Origin: Mesaphorura yosii
Lineage: Eukaryota > Arthropoda > Collembola > Poduromorpha > Tullbergiidae
Assembly (NCBI GenBank): GCA_009869945.1
Contig: WIXG01000077.1
Span: forward strand, 62,001-126,000
Direction of reading: 5' to 3'
DNA length: 64,000 bases
Made by a program: the position numbers and the translations under genes. The notes below the pieces were generated by a model. The model had not been told where the DNA came from. It saw nothing but the letters and a program-made list of their open reading frames with translations, and did no database searches. Positions 1 to 11,011 of the stretch are shown here, piece after piece. Each line of letters begins with the position of its first letter. Position 1 is the first letter of the stretch.

Positions 1-262
1 TTTGACATGAGCTTCGGCAATGGCTTCTCGGGTAGTGGATTTCTTATCACTAACGTCGACCATCTTGGCTTTTCCTTTTGAATCAACGTGGCTTAATTTA
101 TTCGACGAATCGTCATTTTGCAAATGCTGTGTTGCCGTTGAGAATTGCTTGGAGTTAGAAAGTGCCGATGCATCCAAGCAATGCGAAGATATAGGTAGAA
201 GACTTAAAGAGTTAGTAAATGAAGGTTCCCATAATCGTGTTTTAGGGCGAGTTTGGAGGAAA
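1..262 (-). CDS. MOCS1: MOCS1B (MoaC-like) exon of MOCS1, partial
   Basis: This is the minus-strand exon coding for the linker and the first part of the MoaC domain; the rest lies beyond position 1. The frame is open for 87 codons up to the edge. A variable, Ser/Asn-rich linker precedes the conserved MoaC opening, which has the order His-Val-Asp, Met-Val-Asp-Val and a Thr-Arg-Glu-Ala run. The only in-frame ATG inside the exon falls within that conserved motif, so a complete MoaC domain cannot start from an AUG here. This argues that the half is made as a fusion to MOCS1A by splicing (see 263-365), not as a free protein. Confidence 0.85.
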
Positions 263-1931
263 CTACGATTGCAATCACCCCACCTCTCACCTTTAAAATT
301 GCGCATATATCAAATCATTAACAAAAGTGTAAGCACAGTCAGGCCAATTGTTTCGGAAGACTCACCCACCAATGAGTATCATCGGTCGGTTCTCCATCTT
401 GGCCAAATTCATCATTCCTGAGTTGAAAAAGGAAAAGAGTCACAAAATCTTAAAGTTGAGGTTCCATTATTCGATAAGCCACATGCACACACGCTTACCT
501 GCGTGTTTAGCGTGCTTTCTTTTCACAGCTTTCCCAATAATCTCTAGCAGCTCATCATCATTAGCACCACTTCTTAGCACATCCCTAATCAAACAACAGC
601 CATTCATGAGTTAATTCAGGTTAGACTCAACACGTACGGTAATTTTTCTCAAATTCCACTGCAGGGTCCGTTTCAGTGTACCCTACCTTAAAGACACCTC
701 TGCATTTCCAAACAGACAGACTTTCAGATTTCCATCTGCCGTTATTCGGAGCCTGTTGCACCCACCGCAGAAATGATCCGACATCGAAGTTATAAACCCA
801 AACTGCCCTTGATAGCCCGGTACTTTGTAACCCTGAGAAGAAATGCATGATAAGCCAGCTCACTTCATTATCTCAAAGTAGAAAGTGCTTAAGCTGTTAC
901 CTTTGCTGTATGATTAACGGAATCTTCAAGTTTTTCAACGGCTGGGTACTTGGCACGAACCGTGTCCATCATTTCCTTGTACGAGACCATATTCGTGAAG
1001 TCCCATTTGTTTCCAGAGAAGGGCATGTATTCAATGAATCTAATGTCCAGATTTCGATCTTTTGTAAGCTCCACAAAATCACAGATCTCGTCGTCATTAA
1101 TTCCTTTCATCACGACCACGTTGAGTTTCACGGTGTTTAGGCCCAGGAGCTGTGTCATTTCAATTGACTTCCACACCTTGAACCACGTAGTCGACGGTCG
1201 TCTGGAGAGTTTCTCAAATTTCTTTGGCTGCAGGGAGTCAAGACTGATATTCAGGTGTGTTAGTCCGGCGTCCAATAATTTTGGTAAGTGTCTGGATAGC
1301 ACCACTCCATTGGTCGTCATTCCAATGGATTTCAGATTGAGCTGCGACAGTTGCTGGATGATTGTCGAAATGTCTGAACGAATGAGGGGCTCTCCTCCGG
1401 TGAGACGTACCTTGTCCACGCCTTGGCTTACGAACAGCCTTGCAATGCGCACAATTTCATCTGAGCTAAGGAGCTTTGCGGTAGGAGTCAGCGGCACACC
1501 TTCCTCCGGCATGCAATAGGTACCTGGCCGGTTGGAGAACAATTCTGTTAGTGAATCTCAGCGTCCCCCATATGCAACTCACGTCATGCATGAGCGAACC
1601 CTTCATTCTTATCAGTGTGCCATGACAACTTTCATACTTACATCTGAGATTGCACCTCTCACTGAGCGAAATTCTTAAGTATGTGTGCTGTCTGCCGAAT
1701 TTATCCGTCAGAAATTCTGAGAACGACGGAAGGTTGGTCTCCCTGAGCTTCTGCAAGCGCGTGATTACACTCGGACTTGCAGGTGTCTCGGGTAAGGGTG
1801 CTGGTACCTTCAGAGTAAAATCATAATTTGTCAAGAGATAATTTTCATTACAAACTTGAACCGCTTACCTGTGAGTAGAGGCGAATGCAAATCTTGATGC
1901 CATTGCCATTTCCGAATCTTCTCGCCAACAT
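1..1931 (-). CDS. MOCS1: MOCS1, molybdenum cofactor biosynthesis protein 1 (MOCS1A complete; MOCS1B/MoaC half cut by the window edge)
   Basis: MOCS1A is a mitochondrial radical-SAM enzyme; with the MoaC-like MOCS1B activity it converts GTP to cyclic pyranopterin monophosphate. Coding exons on the minus strand are 1931-1869, 1807-1642, 1523-901, 832-687, 584-499 and 417-362, giving 379 residues, close to other animal MOCS1A proteins. The start is the first ATG, opening a basic, Arg-rich leader that fits a mitochondrial targeting peptide. The N-terminal [4Fe-4S] motif is C73-N-L-R-C77-T-Y-C80, a GGEP motif follows in exon 3, and the second cluster is C306-G-G-C309 ... C323. The A frame ends in the family's Gly-Gly tail followed by TGA. 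Downstream, 262-1 is open to the window edge and encodes a linker and the MoaC start (motif [16 protein letters not shown]). All intron phases agree. The A/B joint is described separately. Confidence 0.95.
263..365 (-). other. MOCS1: Alternative intron joining MOCS1A to MOCS1B; its donor overlaps the MOCS1A stop codon
   Basis: In minus-strand sense the MOCS1A frame ends ATT GGT GGG TGA. The last G of GGG, the TGA stop and the next two bases together read GTGAGT, a perfect donor. Splicing from 365 to the acceptor AG at 264-263 removes 103 nt and the stop. It joins GG to T, so the second glycine is kept as GGT and the reading frame enters the MoaC half. A nearer acceptor at 292-291 would recreate a TGA and so would not give the fusion. 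The acceptor used has a weak pyrimidine tract, which fits optional splicing. Choosing between MOCS1A and a MOCS1AB fusion by alternative splicing is known for human MOCS1; that this animal does so is inferred. Confidence 0.6.
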
Positions 1932-4411
1932 TTTAGCTTCGGTCAGCCTCATCCAATGGAGAAGCTTCAGATGGCAGGAGGAACGATTTAGGATGGAATT
2001 CGTACCGTTCGCTATTGCAAACTAAGGGCCCAAACCGTTAGATTACGGCCAACCCAAGTTAGAGTAGAATGTTTGTGTCTTATTAACTTGTTACATGTTC
2101 ATGTTGCTCTAATTGTGTTTACGCTAGCCGAAGTCCACTTCACATTGCTGCGAGCGAAAAAGAGTGAGCTAGTGAGCACTGATTCACTAATCTTCCAGCG
2201 ACCTTAATTATCGTATGCCACGGATGAAGAACTAAAAAACTTGAAAAAGTCGATACGCGAGAAAATGTTGCGGAGAAGAGCACGTGAGTTTGTCTCGGAG
2301 TGTAGCAGATTACATTCATACGCGAAAAACTGGTTCGTGGGCCAGAACCAGAGCTCTGTGAGCATGTCCAGTTTGTCCAGCAGCCTGTGTACCCTGACCA
2401 CAATGTATAACTTGTATAACTGTACTGATCTAGCACATTTAACCAGTGCTTAACGTCTGGTCCCATGTGAGTCCAAGAAGAACGTGGACGTATAATGGAA
2501 AAATTAAACGATTAAATCATGTCGGCAAGCTTTGTCGTTCCTCATTTATCGTATACACGGCCCATTTACATGCGCCTGTATTACGTAACAACAGAAGTTG
2601 CATGCTTTGCACAGGTGGTAATTAATCGACGGTTCACTGAAACATTCTAATAAATTAACCTCGAACGAGTTGAGCAAAAGTAATACATTCAATCCAGATT
2701 CAGAAAAGCAATGCCTCCAAAATTCCACATGAAAGAATGGATCCAGACAAAAACGCATTTAGAGGATGGATGGCTTTATTTAGATTTGCTTATTTGCACT
2801 GAACTGACGCAACTGAACTGTACTGCCATTGACAGTCAATCCTCTGCCATGTGTACTACCACAGCCGCGACTTGCTAGCAGATATTTTATCAACTGGTGA
2901 TTGCAGGTGTTGTCTGTGGATTGTGGTTGCAGAATGGTTGTTCCATATAATTAAAGAGAGCTTCATCGTTCTACTCAGAATGCAAGTCCGTTAGCGTCAA
3001 TGTTCTATATCTGTCAATCTTCGGTTGGATTAGTGTGTGCCGTGCTGTGGATGCATTATTTTGGTTGCGTGGCTGGAATTACGACAGCTAAGGTCGACGC
3101 ATTAAGCTGGAATTAAATGAGAATCCGCTATCTGTTCCGTCACATTCATAAATGAACAAAGCTTTAGCATTAGAATTAATTCCGCTTGGCTGGGCTGAGA
3201 GCTTGATGATTGCCGCATTAATTTTATGCAGCGGTCATAAAAACTCAGCCTTGATAATCAACAAAGCCCAGCCAAAGTCCTTCTCAAGGCGAACGGTACA
3301 GCTTCAACTAGTTTGAAGCCTGGAATGATTCAGCATTCCGGTTTGAATACAACACGCTGCACAATATATGCTTGAATCGATTATGAAACAACTTCAGGTC
3401 TATTTAATAAGTTTACTCTTCTCGAGGCACTCCAAAGTAAACCAATTAAAGAAATTGAGTTGAGTCAGTCTTGTCTGGGCTGCTGGCTGCTTGGTTGAAT
3501 GCAGCTTGCTCCTGTTGACATTGAAGGCGTTGAGACACTTTTGCCAGTCACTTGATGAAACTGTCTCGTTAAGTCTCACCGCGCAGCAGAAAAATATCAA
3601 ATGCAGTTGCGAGTCTCATTTCCTTAATGAATTAAAGAGCGTAACGAAAGAGAATAATTGATAATCTTTTAAATGCTGCTCTTAATTTGTGTACATACAA
3701 GCATTCAACCGGCTCCTCTCCACGGTTGCGGTTGCGAGTGTACTGGTGAGCCAGACTTGCTCATTATTGAGCAGTGACATGAGAATGAAGCCTCGCGTTA
3801 AAATCTTCCATAAACCATGATTTAATTCAGTTGCGTCATTGCGGTTGCGGCGCTTACAGAATTCACCGTGAAGTGCAGACGTAGATTTCGCATGTCGATT
3901 GTGCAAAATTCTTTACAGGTTCAGTGCGAGTGCAGTTCAAGTGCGAGGTGTCCAAGCACAAAGTGCACCCTGAACTGTTTTGATTTTACGCTTGAGATCA
4001 TTTCTGCCTTGTGCTCTCAAGTCGTCCCTCATTGATACAATTCTTATACACTTCAAGTTTGTACTTTCACCTTCCTTCGTCGCCGCGCTAGCGTAATTTT
4101 TTAATCCATATTGCATACTATAAATTTTTGCAAGGTGAAGCTCATTTTTACTTCGACTAAATGTAATAAAGTTGTACCGAATAGCCATTTTTGATATGTT
4201 AGACTTGAAGTTGGAGCATTTTAAATTAAAATTTTGCACTGTAGAATGACGATACGTTGCTGTGATTTTTTCAATTCAGTTGCCAAATATTCGACACAAT
4301 CAGTATTTTCCAAGTCATTCGCATCAATATTTCCGAGCAGTCCAAAGTGTGCTGACATTCGGATCGCGTCGGTGCCACCGCTGGCATCTGCGCCACCTTA
4401 AGTCTAAGAAT
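1932..4411. other. Intergenic spacer between the divergent MOCS1 and GPR180-like genes
   Basis: About 2.5 kb of AT-rich sequence holding the 5' sides of two divergently transcribed genes. Short open frames occur on both strands, but I see no splice logic, domain or codon pattern supporting any of them. No RNA gene or repeat was recognised. Confidence 0.5.
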
Positions 4412-7000
4412 ATGCTGTCAACGAAGTTAAATAACTCCATGAGGGGCAAACCCGCTGTTGGTATTGGTGTGGTCCTCTTCGTCTACGTTATCGGACTTGG
4501 GCAAAATCAATGTGAGGCTCGGCGGGCCCGCGGTACCTTCGACACAAATGACTTCTTCGTGTTTGTTGCAAAGTTCGGATTCCAGAAGACCAGCCTTTGG
4601 AACCAAAATGTGACACAGGGCTACGTATTTGGCAACATTACAACCACCTATCCTGGATTCAATAATGGAATTAGTGTCACTAGAAATAGTATTATGAAGA
4701 AGAGAGATGTGTCAAGTGTTGGTCCAGGTACCGCAGCGTCCGCCAACGATAGTGTTAACGCACTGCATGATATTTGGTCGACGATCAATAAGAACAGTCC
4801 CAGTCCAATTCCGGCCCCTTGGCCCAGTTCTTCAACACAAGCGCCTAGTGTGCTCAGCTCAACTTTAACTTCTGGACCTGCTCCTAATGGCAAGAATTCA
4901 GCTCCTCCTTCCTCGACTGCAAAGCCGAAACTCACTCCTTCCATACCTTCGACTACATCTACGCGCGCTCCAGTCACCAGTGATCGACCACGACTACCGA
5001 CTTCTTCAACTTCGTCTCCATCGTCAAGACTTAAATACTTTCCAGCAACTCTAGTTGTAATTGATCGTAGTTATTTTGTAGATTTCTACCGTGCTCGTCT
5101 AATTGAAGACAAGGACGTGGCATGTGCTCAAATGTTTAAGAGTATATCAGACAGCGTTTACGACCCAAAGTGTTTCCCATATCATAAAGAAACATTTCTC
5201 AGAAGAATTCCATGTAATCAAAATGGACACTGTATCGATGAGACTAATACGACCACGATAGTACAAGGACATCAATTTACTTATACCATTAGTGTCAAAA
5301 ATCAGCCAAGGTACGCAGTAATACCACTTTTATTAGTGGTATTTATGAATAATTGCTCAAAACAATCAATTGTTTTTTATTTCGTAGATTTTGGTACGTG
5401 AGTATCGTAGCTTGCTATTTGGATCAAACTTTGTGTCAGTGGAAGCATAGTGCCAATGCTAACATCTCGATAGACTACGATGTCTGGCTTGTAAATGGAG
5501 ACCCGAAGCAGAAAAAGCAAGACCCTTTGGGATACCAGTTCTCCTTCGACAAGCAAGTACGTTAATTGCTCGAAATTTTTCAGTCTTGAGTTGAGTGCAT
5601 TTAATTTATTCTTTTCGTTTTTTAAATTTATTCCAGGACACTGCGGAAATATATCTAGTCTTTTTCATGTGTTACTTGATACTTGTCCCTCTGCAAATTC
5701 ATGCAGTCCTTCGCCAAAAACACATCGTACCAAGACTTTTTACTGCAAGCGTCGCTTTGGAGTTGGGTGCTGTTTTGACAAATGTAGTTCACATTCTCAC
5801 TTTCGCAACTGATGGCGAAGGTTATCCTAAATTAGCAGTCTTTGGTGATATCTTAGACATTCTAGCTAGGGTGAGTCCAATTTCTATGAATAGGTACTTA
5901 AGATGATGACAAATACCGAAGTTTAAAGAGATGAGATGAGCGGATAACCAATTGTATTTTGATCTCATTTTTTCAGGCTATTTTTATGTTAATTCTTCTG
6001 GTCCTGGCCAAGGGTTGGGCCGTCACTCGCATTGAATTAAGAAGTAAACCACTCATCTTCAGCATTTGGGTCTTTTACAGCGTAATTCATATCCTGCTTT
6101 ATGTTTGGAATCAGGTAAGTCGTTTAACTGAGTGTTGCTTATAAATGTGTTCGTCTAGCGATAATTATGGCATTTTTATATTCTTGCACAGACTGAGGTT
6201 GATGTCATCGAGGATATAGAAGAGTATCAAACATGGCCTGGATGGCTGATTCTCGTTCTAAGAACTTTCATAATGATGTGGTTCGTGTATGAGTTGAAAG
6301 ATACGATGGTACGTTTCTATTTCTACTGATGTTGTGTACGCCAACAAGCAGCAAAATTTCAAGCTTGGAGTTCATGTTTTCTTTCAGGATCACGAGCATC
6401 AACCACACAAGTTGAACTTCTTCTTGCATTTCGGGGCTGCAGCTTTAGTTTGGTTCATTTACTTGCCAATTGTGGCTCTTATCGCATTGCAAGTATCACC
6501 ACTCTGGCGCTCTAAGTTATTATTGGGTAAATTGACAGTGTTTCTGAAGTTAAAACTCAATGAGCGGCTACATGCATTTATATACTTGATTAATTTAAGG
6601 AATAACCTATTCTGCGGATTGCTTAGCATTTGCTACAATGACACACCTACTATGGCCGACAAGAAGTCAGCAATATTTCCTCCTTGCATCAAAATTCGAT
6701 ACAACATTAAACGACGAACTGGAGGAATTTAATGAAGCTCCTCATGTAAGGGCGGAGAGAAGTAACCCTTACTCGTCGCGTAACACTGGCCACGCTCTTC
6801 ATTATTCTGTCCACGACGTATCTTTTCCGGAATCTGTTTCTTTCTCCAATGCCAAGAAATCAAGCAATCTCAATACCCACAACAATCGAATCAACGGTGC
6901 AGCCCTCGCACAAAGCAACGGTAACGGAGCAGCGCACAACAATTTCATTGATGAGAACTATGTAGAAGACAAGGACACTTCCATGTTAATTCAGCCATAA
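4412..7000 (+). CDS. GPR180/TMEM145-family seven-transmembrane protein with a mucin-like ectodomain insert
   Basis: This family has an N-terminal lumenal or extracellular GOLD-like domain and a seven-helix C-terminal domain; the vertebrate members are GPR180 and TMEM145. Exons are 4412-5310, 5388-5556, 5637-5870, 5977-6114, 6192-6308, 6388-6526 and 6600-7000. All phases agree and give about 698 residues. A start at 4439 is an alternative; both precede a signal peptide with a hydrophobic core. The ectodomain begins RGTFDTNDFFVFVAKFGF, as in the family, and carries several N-glycosylation sequons. About 105 residues (4711-5030) are rich in Ser, Thr and Pro and interrupt the ectodomain. Seven hydrophobic segments run from exon 3 to exon 7, and the diagnostic motif THLLWPTRSQQYF follows the last helix. 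The cytoplasmic tail is Asn- and Ser-rich. Its molecular function is not settled even in vertebrates, so I name the family only. Confidence 0.92.
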
Positions 7001-7134
7001 ACTCGAAACATGGTTGATACTGATGTACAAAATTGTTTTAGTAATTAGTATTTCGACCTTTTTAACTTCAACTCATTGGTATATCCTGTCCTAGTTGGTC
7101 CTGCTGAGTCCTCACCTCGTTGAATGGATTGTGC

Positions 7135-7140
7135 AATAAA
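7135..7140 (+). promoter_or_regulatory. AATAAA polyadenylation signal, GPR180-like gene
   Basis: A canonical AATAAA lies 134 nt after the stop codon of the plus-strand gene, in the 247-bp convergent gap before PTRH2. Confidence 0.6.
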
Positions 7141-7208
7141 TTGTGAATATTCAGCCATCAAGAACAATAACGCTTTTTCCTCCACAGTGTCAGTCATGAA
7201 AAGTACAT

Positions 7209-7214
7209 TTTATT
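7209..7214 (-). promoter_or_regulatory. AATAAA polyadenylation signal, PTRH2
   Basis: TTTATT on the plus strand reads AATAAA on the minus strand, 33 nt after the PTRH2 stop codon. The 3' ends of the two convergent genes are therefore very close, and their transcripts may overlap. Confidence 0.55.
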
Positions 7215-7247
7215 ATACCAGACGGATATACATCTTTGACAGCAATG

Positions 7248-7867
7248 TTATAAGAGCTTTAAATGTCCAGTAATTTCATCTATTCTGGTAACTGGCGCGG
7301 GCCCCAGTCCAAGTACAGTGTAGGAACCTCTGGCGACCTGCGAAGTAAAAATGCATTCAGAGGTGCAAGGAGCAATTGATCGTCTGAAAAATGAAACATG
7401 TAGAGAGGCCATACTTGAGTGTGGCCTGCATCAGCTATCAGTCCGGTTACTAATCCAAGCCCTCGAGCCTTCGCTTCCAACTTCTTCAGTTCAATTTCAT
7501 CACCATCGAATCTTAAGCATATTTTTGTACAACCGGTAGCTTCCCAAATGTCCAAATTGGCCTGATCAATTTCTTGAGCTCGCTGATAACATCGAATTGC
7601 CGCATGAGCGCATTGTGCAGCGATTTTTCCTTTACCCATTCCCAAATCTGTTCGTACCACAAACACCATTTTATGATTTCTTCCCAAATTCTGTGCTCTG
7701 ATTTTGGTTAACTTTGCCATTCGATTAAAGGATGAGAGCTGATTAGCGGATAATGACGGATTTCGCAGGAATCTGTAGCACACTATCACGGTGCTTACGC
7801 CGAAGAACACACCCGTAGCGAACGGCAGCAATGTGTCACTGTTTAAGTATGAGGTCCACTTATCCAT
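7248..7867 (-). CDS. PTRH2: PTRH2, peptidyl-tRNA hydrolase 2
   Basis: Hydrolyses the ester bond of peptidyl-tRNA dropped by ribosomes; in vertebrates the protein is anchored in the mitochondrial outer membrane. Exons are 7867-7415 and 7337-7248, giving 180 residues. An N-terminal hydrophobic segment (about residues 13-34) is the predicted anchor. The catalytic domain shows [20 protein letters not shown] followed by HAA, a later DAGHTQ motif, and the C-terminal ITGHLKLL ending that is typical of the family. The last exon was recovered by splicing a 77-nt intron; read unspliced, the frame runs into a tail with no family resemblance. The gene lies 144 nt downstream of COA4 on the same strand. 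Confidence 0.95.
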
Positions 7868-8011
7868 TTTAACTGACGAAAATGGAATTTAGTAGTCTTG
7901 TAAGCAAGTAGGATTTGGCAATCACGATCTATACCAGGCTCCGGTGGACTCCAGTCAGTACTGTACTGTGGTATCTTGGTATAGTTGGCAGGAAAATTAG
8001 AGTGAGCTTGT

Positions 8012-8344
8012 CAGCCTGAAGAGGAATTCTTCTTTTTATGTTCTTCCATGCAAACTCGAAATGCTTCAACGTGACCCTGGCACTGTCTCCAATCCCGTGT
8101 TTCAGCAATACATTCCTTTAAGCCACAGACATCCAGTTAGATGGGTAAGGTGGTGCACCCACACCGGTGCACGCGCACGCCTGAAGCCTGCACTTCCCGT
8201 ACCAACGTTGGCACTTACCTGGACTTTGTAGTGTTTTTCCAAACATCCGGCCTTCTTTAGCATTAATTCTACTGGATCCTCATCTGAGATTTCGTGCTTA
8301 ATAATACGACCATGAACTTGCGGTTTTGATGAAGACTTCTCCAT
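8012..8344 (-). CDS. COA4: COA4 (CHCHD8), twin CX9C cytochrome c oxidase assembly factor
   Basis: A small protein of the mitochondrial intermembrane space that assists cytochrome c oxidase assembly. Exons are 8344-8219 and 8115 to about 8012; the intron is short and the splice is phase 0. The product is about 76 residues. Four cysteines are each separated by nine residues (C-X9-C-X9-C-X9-C), with the second spacer linking the two CX9C pairs. Around them, DPVELMLKKAGC and the DWRQCQ core match animal COA4. The twin CX9C cysteines are the oxidation substrate of the MIA40 import pathway. The C-terminal stop is given approximately, because a run of T residues near 8035 makes the last codons hard to read reliably. 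Confidence 0.92.
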
Positions 8345-9204
8345 TAATGGGGGTCCGCCAGATGAGTCTTGATTTTAATACTAAAAAGGCTGCCGGGAAG
8401 AAAAACTAAAATGTTGAATGGTATTCATTTTAATTGTGCGTACCAGGTCACACCTCACACGTAACAGGAACAAAATCCAGAATTCTCAGCAGCTGAAGGA
8501 GAAAGTAGAAAAGAAGGAATTTGCACATGCACACATTCTGAGCCAGGTTGTATTTTACTTTTGAGTTTGAGACTGGAGACTTTCTCTTGTGTTTTGGTTC
8601 CACTTCGCCTCGTGCATGCGTGCTTATTAACCCAAACCCAAGGAGCTGGCGAATCGTCAGTCGGTTTCGTATTTCATCGATAATTTGCAAGTTTAAGTCA
8701 ATTATACCAGGGTTCGGTGTTCATTTGAGGTACGCCATGATTCGATCGTGCTGACTGAATTTAAGAGCTACGGGATTCACTCTTTATTTTATTTTCATAA
8801 ATATGAATTGCTAAACATAGGGACAGACAAGACAAGAATGAGCACAACCTTTCGTATTACTTATTAGAAGTCAAATCTAAATCAAACTCTAAATTAAGCC
8901 ATTTATACGTTTGACGCAGACTCTCATGCGCAGAAATGAAGGCTCTTAATTAAATGGTAACAGAGAATTTACGGATTGATGACTCTAGCTGAAAATGAAG
9001 CACAAATACATAATAACAAACGCAATAATTCATTTTCTCAGATTCGTTAAATATCTTCGTCTTCATTGATCCTTCCTTATGACATATAAAGCATAAGTTT
9101 ACGTTTTACAGGGCTGTGTACTTGTGTCATGGCCTCACGGCCGCAGATAAGGTATTGCTGAGTTGCATTAATTAAATATGGAAATCATTGTCATTTTGAA
9201 TCAA
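8345..9204. other. Spacer between COA4 and cornichon
   Basis: 860 bp, AT-rich. It contains the COA4 upstream region and the cornichon 3' side; a minus-strand AATAAA-like site near 8784-8795 may serve cornichon. Open frames at 8448-8754 on both strands show no family features and are treated as chance. Confidence 0.5.
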
Positions 9205-9903
9205 TCAATTGCTTATCAATGTATAAATCATGGCATATAAGTAGTAGAAGAAACTCAAAAGGTAGAATGCAAGTTTGACCCATCCTTCACGCTGACACGA
9301 ATTGAGAACGTCCGAGTTCATGATCATCGTTGGGTCATAAATGCCAACACCACTCATCCCACTGAAAGTTGGAAAGAAGGCGTATTAACATGTCGGTTTC
9401 ATGAGGCTGACGCGACTATTGTCAAACGAATGAGAATTGGCAATTCGGCAATATTGAGCTTATATTCTCACCTGGGCCTTGTTCTGTAGCGATTAATATT
9501 GTAGGCAATTAGTGGAATATTGAGGATAAGTGAAACCCATTCGCCAGAAATCAGAAACAGGAAGTTGAATATAATGTGAAGACCATACTCCGGCAAGACA
9601 AGCTGTCAAACGGTTACAATAATGATATCTTTGTTGGATTGTTTAGGTACCACGCATAACCAGACAGAAATTACAATTGGCAACTTACCGGATTTAGTGA
9701 CTGACACTGCTCAATTGGATTCTTGTAGTCTGTCTTCAGTTCATCAAAGGCAATGATCTTGAACGCAACAATATTCAATGGAAATCAGCGACTTTAACGA
9801 GATGGGATCAAATTTAACTTACATGGAATATTGCGAAGAAGATAAGAAACGCATCCACGATTAATGCAATGATGTATGAGAAGGCTGCCAGTCCAAAAGC
9901 CAT
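9205..9903 (-). CDS. cni: Cornichon, ER cargo receptor for COPII export
   Basis: Cornichon proteins are small ER membrane proteins that load TGF-alpha-type ligands and other membrane cargo into COPII vesicles. Coding exons are 9903-9823, 9757-9689, 9602-9472 and 9361-9205, giving 145 residues with all phases consistent. The start [14 protein letters not shown] is the family N-terminus. The cornichon core [18 protein letters not shown] spans exons 1-2 and is near-identical to other animals. LVLPEYGLH begins exon 3, and the C-terminus carries [24 protein letters not shown] and [10 protein letters not shown]. Hydrophobic segments fit the known topology. It lies next to Rab1, which works in the same ER-to-Golgi step, though adjacency may be chance. 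Confidence 0.96.
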
Positions 9904-11011
9904 GATTTCACTGCCTAACTGATTAATTAACCGACTTAACACAGTTGATTGCAACGCAAGTTCGTAAAGACTCGTGTTTTCGATGTTTTAACAGTTTGTA
10001 CTATATACTATTATTGATTTGCCTCAATAAATAGTGCAACACGTTAAATTACTTCAGGCAAAAACTGGGGACTGTGTAATTGATTTGAAATCATTAATTT
10101 TTGAGAACTCAAGTGATTAATTATGTAATAACGACAAAACTTAGCTGACTCAAGCGGTTACTCATTCTTGTGTGTTTCAGAGCTTCGTCATTCTCACTGT
10201 TCCTTTCCACTCTTGTATTTTAAAATCGGCGTATTTGAGAACCAAGTAAAATGCAGTGCAGTAATCCACTCCGAGGGGCAATGCGTTCTCCAATACAAAA
10301 GATGCGAGCATTTCACCGATAGAAAGTTGTCGTTTTATCTGGCTCTTGACTAATTTTATTACGTAAATTTTGGAACAAAATTACTAGCCTAAATTCTAAT
10401 TAATTGCTTAGCGAAACCCTCGCAAGTAATGCATAAAGATACAATTTATAGACAAGATTATCTGACGGGCATGATCTTTTTGGCTTCCTGACTACAAGAA
10501 TGACAAAACTAAACTGCAGCAACAATACACGAGATTATCTTAATTTAACTGTTTCCACAAAAGTTACAAACTTATGTTGTAAGTAAAATGCAACTAAATT
10601 AAGATTATGTACAGTTAGGTTTAGGTAGTAGCAAGTTCCGTGCGAATTGTAGAAACTGTGTCTTCTCGTTCTCGCAATATTTTGCATTTGCAACCCAGTT
10701 GTATTCTTGAACAAAATAGTATACGTAGAATAAAATTAGATTGCCTCTTAACATGCTCGTGCTAATTCTGCTTCCTACAAAATCAACTTAGGATCACAAA
10801 TCAGTTAACATGTGCAGCAAACGTAAACAATATCCTCTTTTCTGACACGATTCGTCATGACCATACTGATTCAATGCCTTATCTTTATTCGTGATGCAAA
10901 TTTTACCAAATTCTTTCGCGTGAACATGAAGGGGTAATTAGTACTGATTTGCTGGTAGAATTTTGAATTGATTTCTCAGTTGAAGTGTAATGGGTATAGG
11001 GATTTGAATTC
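9904..11011. other. Spacer between cornichon and Rab1, including the Rab1 3' UTR
   Basis: 1.1 kb, AT-rich. The right part (about 10880-11011) is the Rab1 3' UTR; the left part is the cornichon upstream region. No coding exon or RNA gene was recognised. Confidence 0.5.
10884..10889 (-). promoter_or_regulatory. AATAAA polyadenylation signal, Rab1
   Basis: TTTATT on plus equals AATAAA on minus, about 123 nt beyond the Rab1 stop codon at 11012-11014. It supports placing the true 3' end of Rab1 here, not near 12650. Confidence 0.5.

Noticed and set aside
20-421. Plus-strand open frame of 133 codons
   Set aside because: It is the antisense of the MOCS1 exons and their linker; the minus strand carries the recognisable MoaC motif.
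3985-4010. Short match to the bantam microRNA 5' part (TGAGATCATTT)
   Set aside because: Similarity stops after 11 bases and no hairpin partner is present.
7280-7420. Unspliced C-terminus of PTRH2
   Set aside because: Splicing the 77-nt intron restores the conserved family ending ITGHLKLL; the unspliced tail has no family resemblance.
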